DNA of 64,000 nucleotides. Source: Pokkaliibacter sp. MBI-7. Its GTDB lineage: Bacteria; Pseudomonadota; Gammaproteobacteria; Pseudomonadales; Balneatricaceae. Under the pieces are notes generated by a model, which was not told where the DNA came from, did no database searches, and saw only the letters and a program-made list of their open reading frames with translations. The position numbers and the translations under genes are program-made. Position 1 is the stretch's first letter, and each line of letters starts with the position of its first letter. The stretch is from the NCBI RefSeq assembly GCF_029846635.1, contig NZ_JARVTG010000002.1, forward strand, positions 744,001-808,000, in the 5' to 3' direction. This document shows, piece after piece, positions 25,490 through 33,802 of the stretch.

Positions 25490-27097
25490 TCAGGGCAATG
25501 CACGGCGTGACTGTTCGCCATTGATCAGGCGCGAAATACCCAGCGGGTTGGCGTTCTGCAGGGCCACGGGAAGCAATGCATCGGGGCAGTTCTGGTAGCA
25601 CACCGGGCGCAGGAAGCGATCAATGGCCAGCGTCCCGACCGAGGTGCCGCGGGCATCAGACGTTGCCGGGTAAGGGCCGCCGTGGACCATGGCATCCGAC
25701 ACTTCCACCCCGGTGGGGTAACCGTTGATCAGCACCCGCCCGGCTTTCTGTTCCAGAATGGCCATCAGCTCTGACGCCGCTGTCAGTTCATCGGTTTCGC
25801 CAATCAGGGTAGCGGTCAGCTGACCATGCAGCGCCTGCAGACAGGCAAGCAGCTCCGCGTGATCCGCCGCTTCCACCACGATGGTAGTCGGACCAAATAC
25901 CTCTTCCTGCAGCAGCGTATCGCCCTGCAGCAGCAGGCTGACATCCGCTTTGAACAGCTGTGGCTGGGCACGACGATCAGGTGCTTCGTCTCCGGCCAGT
26001 GGCGTGATACCTGAGTGCTGACGCAGCACGGCGCAGCCTTTGCGATAACTGTTAAGGACGCCGGTATTGAGCATGGGCTGTGCAGGCTGATCAGCCATTC
26101 TGGCCGTCAGCTGGTCCACAAAGGCGCTGAATTCAGCGGAGCGAATACCCAGCACCAGACCGGGATTGGTACAGAACTGCCCTGCTCCCAGCACCACGGA
26201 AGCCGCCAGCTCACTGGCAATCTTTTCGCCACGTACCGACAGTGCCTGCGGCATCAGGATGACGGGGTTGATGCTGCTCATTTCGGCAAACACCGGGATG
26301 GGCTGTGGCCGTGCCGCCGCCATATCACAAAGCGCCCGGCCACCGTGCAGCGAGCCGGTAAAGCCTACCGCCTGAATAGCCGGGTGTTTGACCAGAGCTT
26401 CACCCACACCGGAGCCAAACACCATGTTGAATACCCCAGCGGGCATGGCGGTCTTCTCGGCGGCGCGAACAATGGCTTCGGCTACCTTTTCTGCTGTACC
26501 CATATGGCCGCTGTGGGCCTTGAACACCACCGGGCAACCTGCGGCCAGCGCGGATGCGGTATCACCACCGGCAGTGGAGAAAGCGAGAGGGAAGTTGCTG
26601 GCGCCAAACACCGCCACCGGGCCAACGCCCAGACGACACTGGCGCAGATCAACGCGCGGCAATGGCTGACGGTCAGGCAGTGCCAGATCAATGCGCGCAC
26701 CGTAGAAGTCGCCGCGTTTTAGCACTTCGGCGAATAAACGCATCTGACCACTGGTACGGCCCCGCTCGCCCATAATGCGAGCAGCAGGCAGCGCGGTTTC
26801 CTGCTGTACCAGCGCTACAAATGTCTCATCGAGTGCATCCAGCTCATCGGCGATGGCGGTCAGAAACTCGGCCCGGCGGCTGGCCGGAAGACTACGAAAC
26901 ACGGGAAAAGCCGACGCTGCTGCCTGACAGGCAGCATCTACCTCGGCAGGTGTCGCCTGATAGAAAGGCATCGGCAGCGCTTCGCCACTAACGGCCTCGC
27001 GACTATGCAGTACAACGGTGCCTTCGGCACTGCGCTGACCACCAATAAAGTTGTGGCCACCCAAGGGCTGACTGGACTGATCAAGTTGACTGGACAT
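25490..27097 (-). CDS. 2-oxoglutarate semialdehyde dehydrogenase (type III KGSADH-like)
   Basis: A 535-residue aldehyde dehydrogenase of the NADP-preferring KGSADH III type. It oxidises 2-oxoglutarate semialdehyde (2,5-dioxopentanoate) to 2-oxoglutarate, the last step of non-phosphorylative pentose and aldarate routes. Motifs are GPVAVFGASNFPLAFSTAGG, KAHSGHMGT, VGFTGS, the general base in FAEMSSINPV and the nucleophile in GAGQFCTNPG. It shares the locus with two dehydratases that would generate its substrate. It is the first gene of the leftward operon, and the 114-bp gap to the LysR gene holds a long inverted repeat. Confidence 0.88.
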   Translation of the reverse strand: MSSQLDQSSQPLGGHNFIGGQRSAEGTVVLHSREAVSGEALPMPFYQATPAEVDAACQAAASAFPVFRSLPASRRAEFLTAIADELDALDETFVALVQQETALPAARIMGERGRTSGQMRLFAEVLKRGDFYGARIDLALPDRQPLPRVDLRQCRLGVGPVAVFGASNFPLAFSTAGGDTASALAAGCPVVFKAHSGHMGTAEKVAEAIVRAAEKTAMPAGVFNMVFGSGVGEALVKHPAIQAVGFTGSLHGGRALCDMAAARPQPIPVFAEMSSINPVILMPQALSVRGEKIASELAASVVLGAGQFCTNPGLVLGIRSAEFSAFVDQLTARMADQPAQPMLNTGVLNSYRKGCAVLRQHSGITPLAGDEAPDRRAQPQLFKADVSLLLQGDTLLQEEVFGPTTIVVEAADHAELLACLQALHGQLTATLIGETDELTAASELMAILEQKAGRVLINGYPTGVEVSDAMVHGGPYPATSDARGTSVGTLAIDRFLRPVCYQNCPDALLPVALQNANPLGISRLINGEQSRRALP

Positions 27098-27146
27098 TAT
27101 TATTTACCGTCCTGTAGTAGGTCATGGGCGGTAATCTATGTCGTGA

Positions 27147-27201
27147 AGCGATTCATTCCCAATGGCATTTTTGGATTAAACGATAACCATTGGGAATCGC
27201 T
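27147..27201. promoter_or_regulatory. Inverted repeat in the semialdehyde dehydrogenase promoter region
   Basis: ATTCCCAATGG (27155-27165) and CCATTGGGAAT (27187-27197) are perfect inverted copies, with outer AGCGATT/AATCGCT sequence extending both arms except for a 4-bp bulge on the left. Between them, CGATAAC (27181-27187) repeats the half-site of the palindrome at 28238-28260. This fits LysR control of the leftward operon, or a terminator of the LysR transcript. Confidence 0.45.
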
Positions 27202-27211
27202 GGAAGGCCGT

Positions 27212-28174
27212 TTATGCGGTTCCGCTGGCGGTTTTGCTCAGGGTTCTGTCTGCATTGTCTTGCAGTATGGTCGCGAACTCCCGTGCCGGGCCGAACAGCT
27301 GTTCACCCTTGCGGGTCAGGATGCCGTAGTACTGCGGCGTAAGGTCAAGAGGCGTGTCAATGACCGACAGGTCACCACTTTCTACATGAGGGCCGACCAT
27401 CGCTACCGGCAGCATGCCGATCATCGGGCCACGCTGCAGCAGTTTAAGGAACGTCTGCATGGAGATGGTGACGATGGTGTTCTGCGGAATGGCCACCCCT
27501 GCCCGGGCAAACGCCTCCTCCATCCGGTCACGAATGGGTGTGCCCTTGGGATACAACAGCCACGGCCAGTCCACCAGTTCATGCAGTGCCCGCGGCCCCT
27601 GCCCGCTAATGGGGTGACGGGTACTGGTCACCAGACAGAACGGCTCCGGTGCCAGCGGCGTAAAATCAAAGCGCTGTTGCTGCCCTTCCTCCGTATAGCG
27701 ACCAATGGCCAGATCAATCACCCGGTTCTCCAGCATTTGCATCAGCTGGCCGCTGGTTTGCTCGACGACTTCGATTTCCAGCAGCGGCGAGCGCTGCTTG
27801 ATCTCGACAATCGCCTCAGGCAGTACCACGGCGGTGGCAGCGAAAATACCCCCTACTTTCAGATAACCGTGGCCACCGTTGCTGAGGTTATTGATCTGTT
27901 CTACGAAACCTTTGGCGTCGTTCAGCATGATCTGGGCATAACGCACCACGTGCTCGCCGAGCGCCGTTGGCGGCATACTGCGCGGCTGGCGCTCGAAAAT
28001 GTCGAAACCGAGCAGCCCTTCAATTTCTTTCAGCATCTTACTGATGGCAGGCTGGCTGAGATTCATCTGCTGTGCCGCCAGATGCATGTTGCGTGTTCGG
28101 CCGAGGGTATCGATCAGTACCAGATGGCGAAACTTCAGCCAGTTGCAGAAGGATGAAACGGTCAGATTAGCCAT
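27212..28174 (-). CDS. LysR family regulator of the sugar-acid locus
   Basis: A LysR regulator of about 320 residues. The helix-turn-helix includes LAAQQMNLSQPAISKMLKEIE, followed by an effector domain of the GbpR/GguR-like type often found with galactose, arabinose and other sugar-acid genes. The start at 28174 (MANLTVSSF) is preceded by AAGAGA; longer forms lack support. It lies between the leftward ALDH-SDR-FAH operon and the rightward dehydratase genes, and matching half-sites occur in both promoter regions, so it probably controls both. The inducer is likely a 2-keto-3-deoxy acid or the aldonate itself (inference). Confidence 0.92.
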   Translation of the reverse strand: MANLTVSSFCNWLKFRHLVLIDTLGRTRNMHLAAQQMNLSQPAISKMLKEIEGLLGFDIFERQPRSMPPTALGEHVVRYAQIMLNDAKGFVEQINNLSNGGHGYLKVGGIFAATAVVLPEAIVEIKQRSPLLEIEVVEQTSGQLMQMLENRVIDLAIGRYTEEGQQQRFDFTPLAPEPFCLVTSTRHPISGQGPRALHELVDWPWLLYPKGTPIRDRMEEAFARAGVAIPQNTIVTISMQTFLKLLQRGPMIGMLPVAMVGPHVESGDLSVIDTPLDLTPQYYGILTRKGEQLFGPAREFATILQDNADRTLSKTASGTA

Positions 28175-28237
28175 GGTGTCTCTTGTTGTTGTAGCGGTGA
28201 CAGAAAGGAAGTTAACCGCCGTGCCGGGCACAGCGTT

Positions 28238-28260
28238 TTCGATAACGATCTGTTATCGAA
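28238..28260. promoter_or_regulatory. Perfect LysR-type operator between divergent genes
   Basis: TTCGATAAC-N5-GTTATCGAA is a perfect 9+9 inverted repeat midway between the LysR start (28174) and the dehydratase start (28336). Its CGATAAC half recurs at 27181-27187. Location and symmetry make it the best candidate operator for this LysR protein. Confidence 0.6.
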
Positions 28261-28335
28261 TCTTAAGAAGATGTCATTGGAGTTTATCGGCAACGGCGCC
28301 TAGTGTGTAGTTCATACAGGCTAGGAAACCTAATC

Positions 28336-29523
28336 ATGACAACAAATCGCGTTCCTGTACTGACCCCTGCCAACAGTCTGCCCGCCGATACCGATGTGGC
28401 CACACTGATCGGTCGTGCCTGGGTACCCGGTACCGTGGCAGGCCCTTCTCCTATCGTGCTCCGTCAGGGGCAGGTGTTTGATCTCTCGGCAGAATTTGCC
28501 ACCCTCAGCACCCTGCTTGAACAGCCTTCGCCGCTGCAGGCCGTGCGTGAAGCCAAAGGTACGCTGCTGTGCAGTGTTGAAGATCTGCTGGCCAACAGCA
28601 GTGGCACAGCCGACCCTTCACTGCCTTCGCTGCTGGCACCGGTTGATCTGCAGGTGATCAAGGCGGCGGGTGTGACCTTTGCTGCGTCCATGATTGAGCG
28701 TGTGATCGAAGAACAGGCCGGTGGTGATGCCTCCAAAGCCGAAGGTGTACGTGCGCTGGTGCGTGATGTCATCGGTGACAATCTGCGAGCGGTCAAACCC
28801 GGTTCCGAACAAGCCATGCGCCTGAAAGCGCTGCTGATCGAAAAAGGCATGTGGTCGCAGTATCTGGAAGTGGGCATTGGCCCCGACGCTGAAATTTTCA
28901 CCAAGGCACCGGTACTGGCTGCCGTGGGTTCAGGTGCTGAGATCGGCATCCACCCCAAATCCGAATGGAATAACCCCGAGCCTGAAGTCGTGCTGGCGGT
29001 CAGCAGCCAGGGACAGATTCATGGCGTGACGCTGGGTAATGACGTCAACCTGCGTGACTTTGAAGGCCGTAGTGCCCTGCTGCTGAGCAAAGCCAAGGAT
29101 AACAATGCCTCCTGTGCCCTCGGTCCGTTTATCCGCCTGTTTGATGAGCACTTCACTCTGGATGACGTGCGCAACTGCGTGGTTGAGCTGAAGGTCAAAG
29201 GTGAGGACGGTTACCTGCTGCAGGGCTCCAGTTCAATGAACCAGATCAGCCGCGACCCGGAAGATCTTGCCGCTCAGGCACTGAACGGTAATCACCAGTA
29301 CCCCGATGGCTTCCTGCTGTTCTGCGGCACCCTGTTTGCGCCGACGGAAGACCGCGATCATCCGGGCGGTGGCTTCACCCACAAACTGGGTGACAGCGTC
29401 AGCATCAGCAGCCCACGCCTTGGTGCCCTGCGTAACGTGGTCACACACAGTGACCGTGCCACGCCCTGGACATTCGGTATCGGCGCGCTGATGAAGAACC
29501 TGGCCCAACGCGGATTGCTGTAA
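28336..29523 (+). CDS. FAH-fold 2-keto-3-deoxypentonate dehydratase-like protein
   Basis: A 395-residue protein of the FAH superfamily, of the long type with an N-terminal extension domain (1-150) and the catalytic FAH domain behind it (GSGAEIGIHPKSEWNNPEPEVVL, VNLRDFEGRSALLLSKAKDNN, FCGTLFAPTEDR). Proteins of this type next to pentonate dehydratases act as 2-keto-3-deoxy-D-xylonate or L-arabinonate dehydratases, giving 2-oxoglutarate semialdehyde, not as C-C hydrolases. That fits the semialdehyde dehydrogenase in the locus. ATG 28336 has AGGA upstream. It is probably the first gene of a rightward operon with the IlvD/Edd dehydratase 150 bp downstream. Confidence 0.82.
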   Translation: MTTNRVPVLTPANSLPADTDVATLIGRAWVPGTVAGPSPIVLRQGQVFDLSAEFATLSTLLEQPSPLQAVREAKGTLLCSVEDLLANSSGTADPSLPSLLAPVDLQVIKAAGVTFAASMIERVIEEQAGGDASKAEGVRALVRDVIGDNLRAVKPGSEQAMRLKALLIEKGMWSQYLEVGIGPDAEIFTKAPVLAAVGSGAEIGIHPKSEWNNPEPEVVLAVSSQGQIHGVTLGNDVNLRDFEGRSALLLSKAKDNNASCALGPFIRLFDEHFTLDDVRNCVVELKVKGEDGYLLQGSSSMNQISRDPEDLAAQALNGNHQYPDGFLLFCGTLFAPTEDRDHPGGGFTHKLGDSVSISSPRLGALRNVVTHSDRATPWTFGIGALMKNLAQRGLL

Positions 29524-29673
29524 CGGCGTGCACTGAATTGATTGCCAGCGTTGTGAAGCCACATCCAATCAGAGTAATGCCCTGCTGGAGCAATGCCCGG
29601 CCACCCTGTAGGCTTCGCGCCGCACGGTACGCACACCGTCACGACAATAACGAATAACAAACGAGACCCAACC

Positions 29674-31458
29674 ATGAGCAACAACACCAAACGCCGTTTG
29701 CGCAGCCAGGACTGGTTTGATGATCCAAGCCATGCCGACATGACTGCCCTTTATGTCGAGCGTTACATGAATCAGGGTCTGACCCGCGATGAGCTGCAGT
29801 CAGGCCGTCCTATCATCGGTATTGCCCAGACCGGCAGTGATCTGACCCCCTGCAACCGCCATCATGTTCAGCTGGCCGAGCGGGTCAAGGCCGGTATCCG
29901 CGATGCGGGCGGTATTCCGATGGAGTTTCCGGTGCACCCCATTGCCGAGCAGAGCCGCCGCCCTACTGCGGCGCTTGATCGCAATCTGGCCTATCTCGGT
30001 CTGGTGGAAGTGCTGCATGGTTACCCCCTCGACGGCGTGGTGCTGACCACTGGCTGTGACAAGACCACCCCTGCCTGCCTGATGGCAGCAGCTACTACCG
30101 ACCTGCCAGCCATTGTGCTGTCAGGCGGGCCAATGCTGGACGGTCACCACAAAGGTGAGCTGATCGGCTCCGGCACGGTGATCTGGCATGCCCGCAACCT
30201 GCTGGCTGCTGGCGAGATCGACTACGAAGGTTTTATGGAAATGACCACTGCGGCGTCTCCGTCGGTGGGCCACTGCAACACCATGGGTACCGCCCTGTCG
30301 ATGAACGCCATCGCCGAAGCGCTGGGCATGTCGCTGCCCGGCTGCGCCAGTATTCCGGCGCCCTACCGTGAGCGCGGCCAGATGGCCTACGCCACCGGCA
30401 AGCGTATCTGCCAGATGGTGTGGGATGACATGCGCCCCTCACAGATCATGACCCGCGAATCTTTCGAGAACGCTATTGCCGTGGCGTCGGCGCTGGGCGC
30501 CTCCAGCAACTGCCCTCCCCACCTGATCGCCATTGCCCGTCATATGGGCGTCGAGCTGAGTCTGGATGACTGGCAGCGCGTCGGTGAATCAGTGCCCCTG
30601 CTGGTGAACTGCATGCCCGCAGGCAAGTACCTCGGTGAAGGTTTCCACCGTGCAGGCGGTGTCCCTGCCGTCATGCATGAAATGCAGAAAGCAGGCAAGC
30701 TCCACGAGAACTGCCAGACCGTCAGCGGCAAGACCATCGGTGAGATTGCCAGCGCCAGCGCGACCAGCAATGACGATGTGATCAAGCCTTACGATGAGCC
30801 GCTGAAACACCGTGCAGGCTTTATCGTGCTGAGCGGTAACTTCTTTGACAGCGCCATCATGAAGATGTCGGTCGTGGGTGAAGCCTTCCGCAAGACCTAC
30901 CTGTCCAAACCCGGAGAAGAAAACACCTTCGAGGCCCGTGCCATCGTCTTTGAAGGGCCTGAAGACTATCACGCCCGTATCGACGACCCGGCGCTGGAAA
31001 TCGATGAAAACTGCATTCTGGTCATTCGCGGTGCTGGCACCGTGGGTTATCCCGGCAGTGCCGAAGTCGTCAACATGGCGCCTCCTGCGGCCCTGATCAA
31101 AAAAGGCATCGATTCCCTGCCCTGTCTGGGTGATGGTCGCCAGAGCGGCACCTCGGCCAGCCCGTCGATTCTGAACATGTCGCCAGAAGCGGCTGTCGGT
31201 GGTGGTCTGGCGCTGCTGCGGACCAACGATCTGCTGCGCATTGACCTCAACAACCGCAGTGTCAATGTGCTGGTCAGTGAGGAAGAGCTGGCGCGCCGTC
31301 GCGTTGACTGGCAGCCCAACATTCCCGAGTCACAGACGCCCTGGCAGGAGCTGTACCGTCAGCTGGTCGGCCAGCTGTCGACCGGTGGCTGTCTGGAACC
31401 GGCCACCTTGCACATGAAGGTCATCGCGCGCAGTGGCCCACCCCGCCACTCACACTGA
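29674..31458 (+). CDS. IlvD/Edd family sugar-acid dehydratase (xylonate/arabinonate type)
   Basis: A 594-residue Fe-S dehydratase closely resembling Caulobacter XylD and rhizobial L-arabinonate dehydratase. It removes water from an aldonic acid to give the 2-keto-3-deoxy acid. The N-terminus RRLRSQDWFDDPSHADMTAL is a subfamily signature. Cluster cysteines lie in TTGCDKTTPACL and VGHCNTMGTA, and an early residue of the site is in GIAQTGSDLTPCNRHH. The exact sugar acid (D-xylonate, L-arabinonate, D-galactonate or similar) cannot be decided from sequence. The start at 29674 is chosen from the family N-terminus; the Shine-Dalgarno sequence is weak. A 147-bp repeat lies 43 bp downstream. Confidence 0.9.
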   Translation: MSNNTKRRLRSQDWFDDPSHADMTALYVERYMNQGLTRDELQSGRPIIGIAQTGSDLTPCNRHHVQLAERVKAGIRDAGGIPMEFPVHPIAEQSRRPTAALDRNLAYLGLVEVLHGYPLDGVVLTTGCDKTTPACLMAAATTDLPAIVLSGGPMLDGHHKGELIGSGTVIWHARNLLAAGEIDYEGFMEMTTAASPSVGHCNTMGTALSMNAIAEALGMSLPGCASIPAPYRERGQMAYATGKRICQMVWDDMRPSQIMTRESFENAIAVASALGASSNCPPHLIAIARHMGVELSLDDWQRVGESVPLLVNCMPAGKYLGEGFHRAGGVPAVMHEMQKAGKLHENCQTVSGKTIGEIASASATSNDDVIKPYDEPLKHRAGFIVLSGNFFDSAIMKMSVVGEAFRKTYLSKPGEENTFEARAIVFEGPEDYHARIDDPALEIDENCILVIRGAGTVGYPGSAEVVNMAPPAALIKKGIDSLPCLGDGRQSGTSASPSILNMSPEAAVGGGLALLRTNDLLRIDLNNRSVNVLVSEEELARRRVDWQPNIPESQTPWQELYRQLVGQLSTGGCLEPATLHMKVIARSGPPRHSH

Positions 31459-31500
31459 CCGGTAGCGGCATTAGCCGCCGGTCACCGGGCCATGACGCTT

Positions 31501-31647
31501 TAACAGGCTGTTGAAAAACGTTATCGAGGCAGCCGAGACAAGGAAAAAACAGGCGAAAAAGCGGAGTTTAGTGGACTAAATGAGCATTTTGAGCCTGTTT
31601 TTGACGCGGTATTCGGCAACGCAGATAGATTTTCAACAGCCTGCTAA
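31501..31647. repeat. MITE-like 147-bp repeat, copy 2
   Basis: The same element as 15820-15966, differing at only a few bases. Both termini are intact here (CAGGCTGTTGAAAA and TTTTCAACAGCCTG). The central hairpin loop is GG instead of GA. Flanks are TTAA on the left and CTAA on the right, both fitting YTAR. It sits between the sugar-acid dehydratase and the TRAP transporter genes and could terminate or attenuate transcription between them. Confidence 0.78.
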
Positions 31648-31897
31648 ATCGCTATTTCCGCTCCATTCTTCTGCCTCTGCCGGTGTGTTCTGCACACCGG
31701 CCAGAGTGCGGCTGGGCCTGACTCAGCCTGAATGTGTGGACATGGCAGAAGGGATGGCAGTGCGCAGTCACTGTGCCGGTCGCCATCCAACCGACAGAAC
31801 ATGGACATAGTGACACCTGAAACCTGCTGCTGTTTGCAGGTATCGGCTGGTGGTGACGCTGAGTTTGCTCCTGTTCCTGCAACGAGGATTCCCCGAG
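31648..31897. other. Non-coding leader of the TRAP transporter operon
   Basis: A 250-bp spacer between the repeat and dctQ with no gene. It holds a strong hairpin, GCCGGTGTG/CACACCGGC (31679-31701). I see no clear promoter or riboswitch. Confidence 0.5.
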
Positions 31898-32422
31898 ATG
31901 ACGAGCTTTATTCATCGTCTGGAAAAATTGATTGAGTACCTGATGGCGGCAGCCCTCGCCGTCATGTTTGTTGCGGTATTCGCTAACGTTGTCCTGCGCT
32001 ATGTATTCGGCTCAGGTATCGCTGCTTCCGAAGAGCTTTCGCGCCTGCTGTTTGTCTGGCTGATCTTCCTGGGGGCCACTCTGGCCATGGGTCGCCATAC
32101 CCATCTGGGCTTTGATCTGGTTCAGCGCGCCCTGCCGGCACCGCTGCGCAAACTTTGCGCCATCGTCAGCCACGGCCTGATGCTCTACAGCCTGTGGCTG
32201 TGTCTGGAAGGCAGCTGGCATCAGTTCGAGATCGGCCTGCGTATCACCTCGACTGTCATGAAGTACCCACTGGCACTGATGGCCTCTTCCGGTCTGGTGC
32301 TGGCACTGGGCATGGGGCTGTATCTGCTGGCCAACCTGATTCGCATCCTCATCGGCCATCCCGATGCGTATATTCCCGGCCAACGCCGTCATGACCTGTC
32401 TGCTGCCGAGGAGATGCACTGA
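31898..32422 (+). CDS. TRAP transporter small permease (DctQ-like)
   Basis: A 174-residue membrane protein with four predicted helices (about 14-34, 50-68, 88-108, 128-150), the small subunit of a tripartite ATP-independent periplasmic transporter. The ASEELSRLLFVWLIFLGATL stretch is a DctQ hallmark. It starts at ATG 31898, with GAGG about 10 nt upstream; longer versions are less likely. Its stop codon overlaps the DctM start (TGATG). The substrate is inferred from the locus to be a sugar acid, since no sugar dehydrogenase is present and uptake as the acid would be needed. Confidence 0.92.
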   Translation: MTSFIHRLEKLIEYLMAAALAVMFVAVFANVVLRYVFGSGIAASEELSRLLFVWLIFLGATLAMGRHTHLGFDLVQRALPAPLRKLCAIVSHGLMLYSLWLCLEGSWHQFEIGLRITSTVMKYPLALMASSGLVLALGMGLYLLANLIRILIGHPDAYIPGQRRHDLSAAEEMH

Positions 32423-33696
32423 TGACTCTGGCCTTGTTCCTGCTGGCACTGCTTGGCTTTATGGCGCTGGGCATGCCGATTTCTTTTGCCCTGATCATGA
32501 CCGGCGTGGCCATGATGTGGCATCTGGATTTCTTCGACCCCCAGCTGGTCGCCCAGAACCTGATCAGCGGTGCTGACAGCTTCCCGCTGATGGCGGTGCC
32601 GTTCTTTATCCTTGCCGGTGAAGTCATGAACGCCGGTGGTATTTCCAAACGTATCATCAATCTGGCCATTGCCTGCGTCGGTCATCGTCGTGGTGGTCTG
32701 GGCTTTGTCGCCATCATTGCCTCGGTGATTCTGGCCAGTCTGTCCGGCTCAGCCATTGCCGACACCGCCGCGCTGGCCACCCTGCTGCTGCCGATGATGC
32801 GAGACAACGGTTATCCGGTGGGTCGTTCTGCCGGCCTGATCGCCTCTGGCGGCATCATCGCGCCGATCATTCCGCCCAGCATGCCGTTCATCATTTTTGG
32901 CGTGACCACCAACCAGTCCATCAGCCAGCTGTTCATGGCAGGTATTGTGCCAGGCATCATCATGGGCCTCGGTCTGGTACTGGCGTGGAAATGGAGCATG
33001 GGCAAGATCCATATCGAGCCGCAGCCACGACAGAGCATGAAGCACCGTCTGGTGGTCGCCAAAGACGGCATTCTGGCCCTGCTGATGCCCGTCATCATCA
33101 TCGGCGGGCTGCGCGGCGGTCTGTTTACGCCCACCGAAGCTGCAGTTGTTGCGGCAGGTTACGCCCTGCTGATCAGTCTGGCGGTGTACCGCGAGCTGGA
33201 TTTCAAGGCGCTGGTGCCACTGTTCATTCGCGCCGCGTACACCACCAGTGTGGTGATGTTCCTCTGCGCTGCCGCCATTGTGTCGTCCTACATGGTGACC
33301 CTGGCTGATCTGCCCTCTGAACTGGTCGATCTGCTGGCGCCACTGCTCGACAGCCCACGGCTGCTGATGGCCACCATTGTGCTGGCAATGATCCTGATCG
33401 GTATGGTGATGGACCTGACCCCCACCATTCTGATTCTTGGCCCGGTGATGATGCCGCTGGTGATCAAGGCCGGTATCGACCCGATCTACTTTGGCGTGAT
33501 GTTTGTGATGGTCGGCTGTGTTGGCCTGATTACGCCGCCCATCGGTACGGTACTGAGCGTGGTATCGGGCGTGGCACGTCAGCCGATGGAAGTGATTGTC
33601 CGTGGTGTGATGCCTTTCCTGCTGGTGTATCTGGTGATCATCGCCCTGCTGGTGGTGTTCCCCGGCATTGTCACCGTACCGGCAGCCTGGCTGTAG
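32422..33696 (+). CDS. TRAP transporter large permease (DctM-like)
   Basis: A 424-residue, about 12-helix permease subunit driven by a cation gradient. Characteristic DctM segments are MALGMPISFALIMTGVA, GSAIADTAALATLLLPMM, SGGIIAPIIPPSMPFIIFG and the Gly/Pro-rich GCVGLITPPIGTVLSVVSG. The length is normal. It is translationally coupled to DctQ and followed after 106 bp by the periplasmic binding protein gene. Confidence 0.95.
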   Translation: MTLALFLLALLGFMALGMPISFALIMTGVAMMWHLDFFDPQLVAQNLISGADSFPLMAVPFFILAGEVMNAGGISKRIINLAIACVGHRRGGLGFVAIIASVILASLSGSAIADTAALATLLLPMMRDNGYPVGRSAGLIASGGIIAPIIPPSMPFIIFGVTTNQSISQLFMAGIVPGIIMGLGLVLAWKWSMGKIHIEPQPRQSMKHRLVVAKDGILALLMPVIIIGGLRGGLFTPTEAAVVAAGYALLISLAVYRELDFKALVPLFIRAAYTTSVVMFLCAAAIVSSYMVTLADLPSELVDLLAPLLDSPRLLMATIVLAMILIGMVMDLTPTILILGPVMMPLVIKAGIDPIYFGVMFVMVGCVGLITPPIGTVLSVVSGVARQPMEVIVRGVMPFLLVYLVIIALLVVFPGIVTVPAAWL

Positions 33697-33802
33697 CACC
33701 CCTGATCTGAAAACAGCTTTTGCAAACAACGTTACTGTCGCGGTTACCCCGCACACTCCCGTGTCCATGACACACCTGTTTTAACCCGAAGGAAGCAAAA
33801 TA

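Noticed and set aside
27005..28156. A 383-codon plus-strand open frame opposite the LysR gene
   Set aside because: It spans the ALDH start, a promoter region and the LysR gene, and its translation shows no family features.
32749..33768. A 339-codon minus-strand open frame opposite DctM
   Set aside because: It is His/Gln/Asp-rich antisense of a membrane protein, with no domain.
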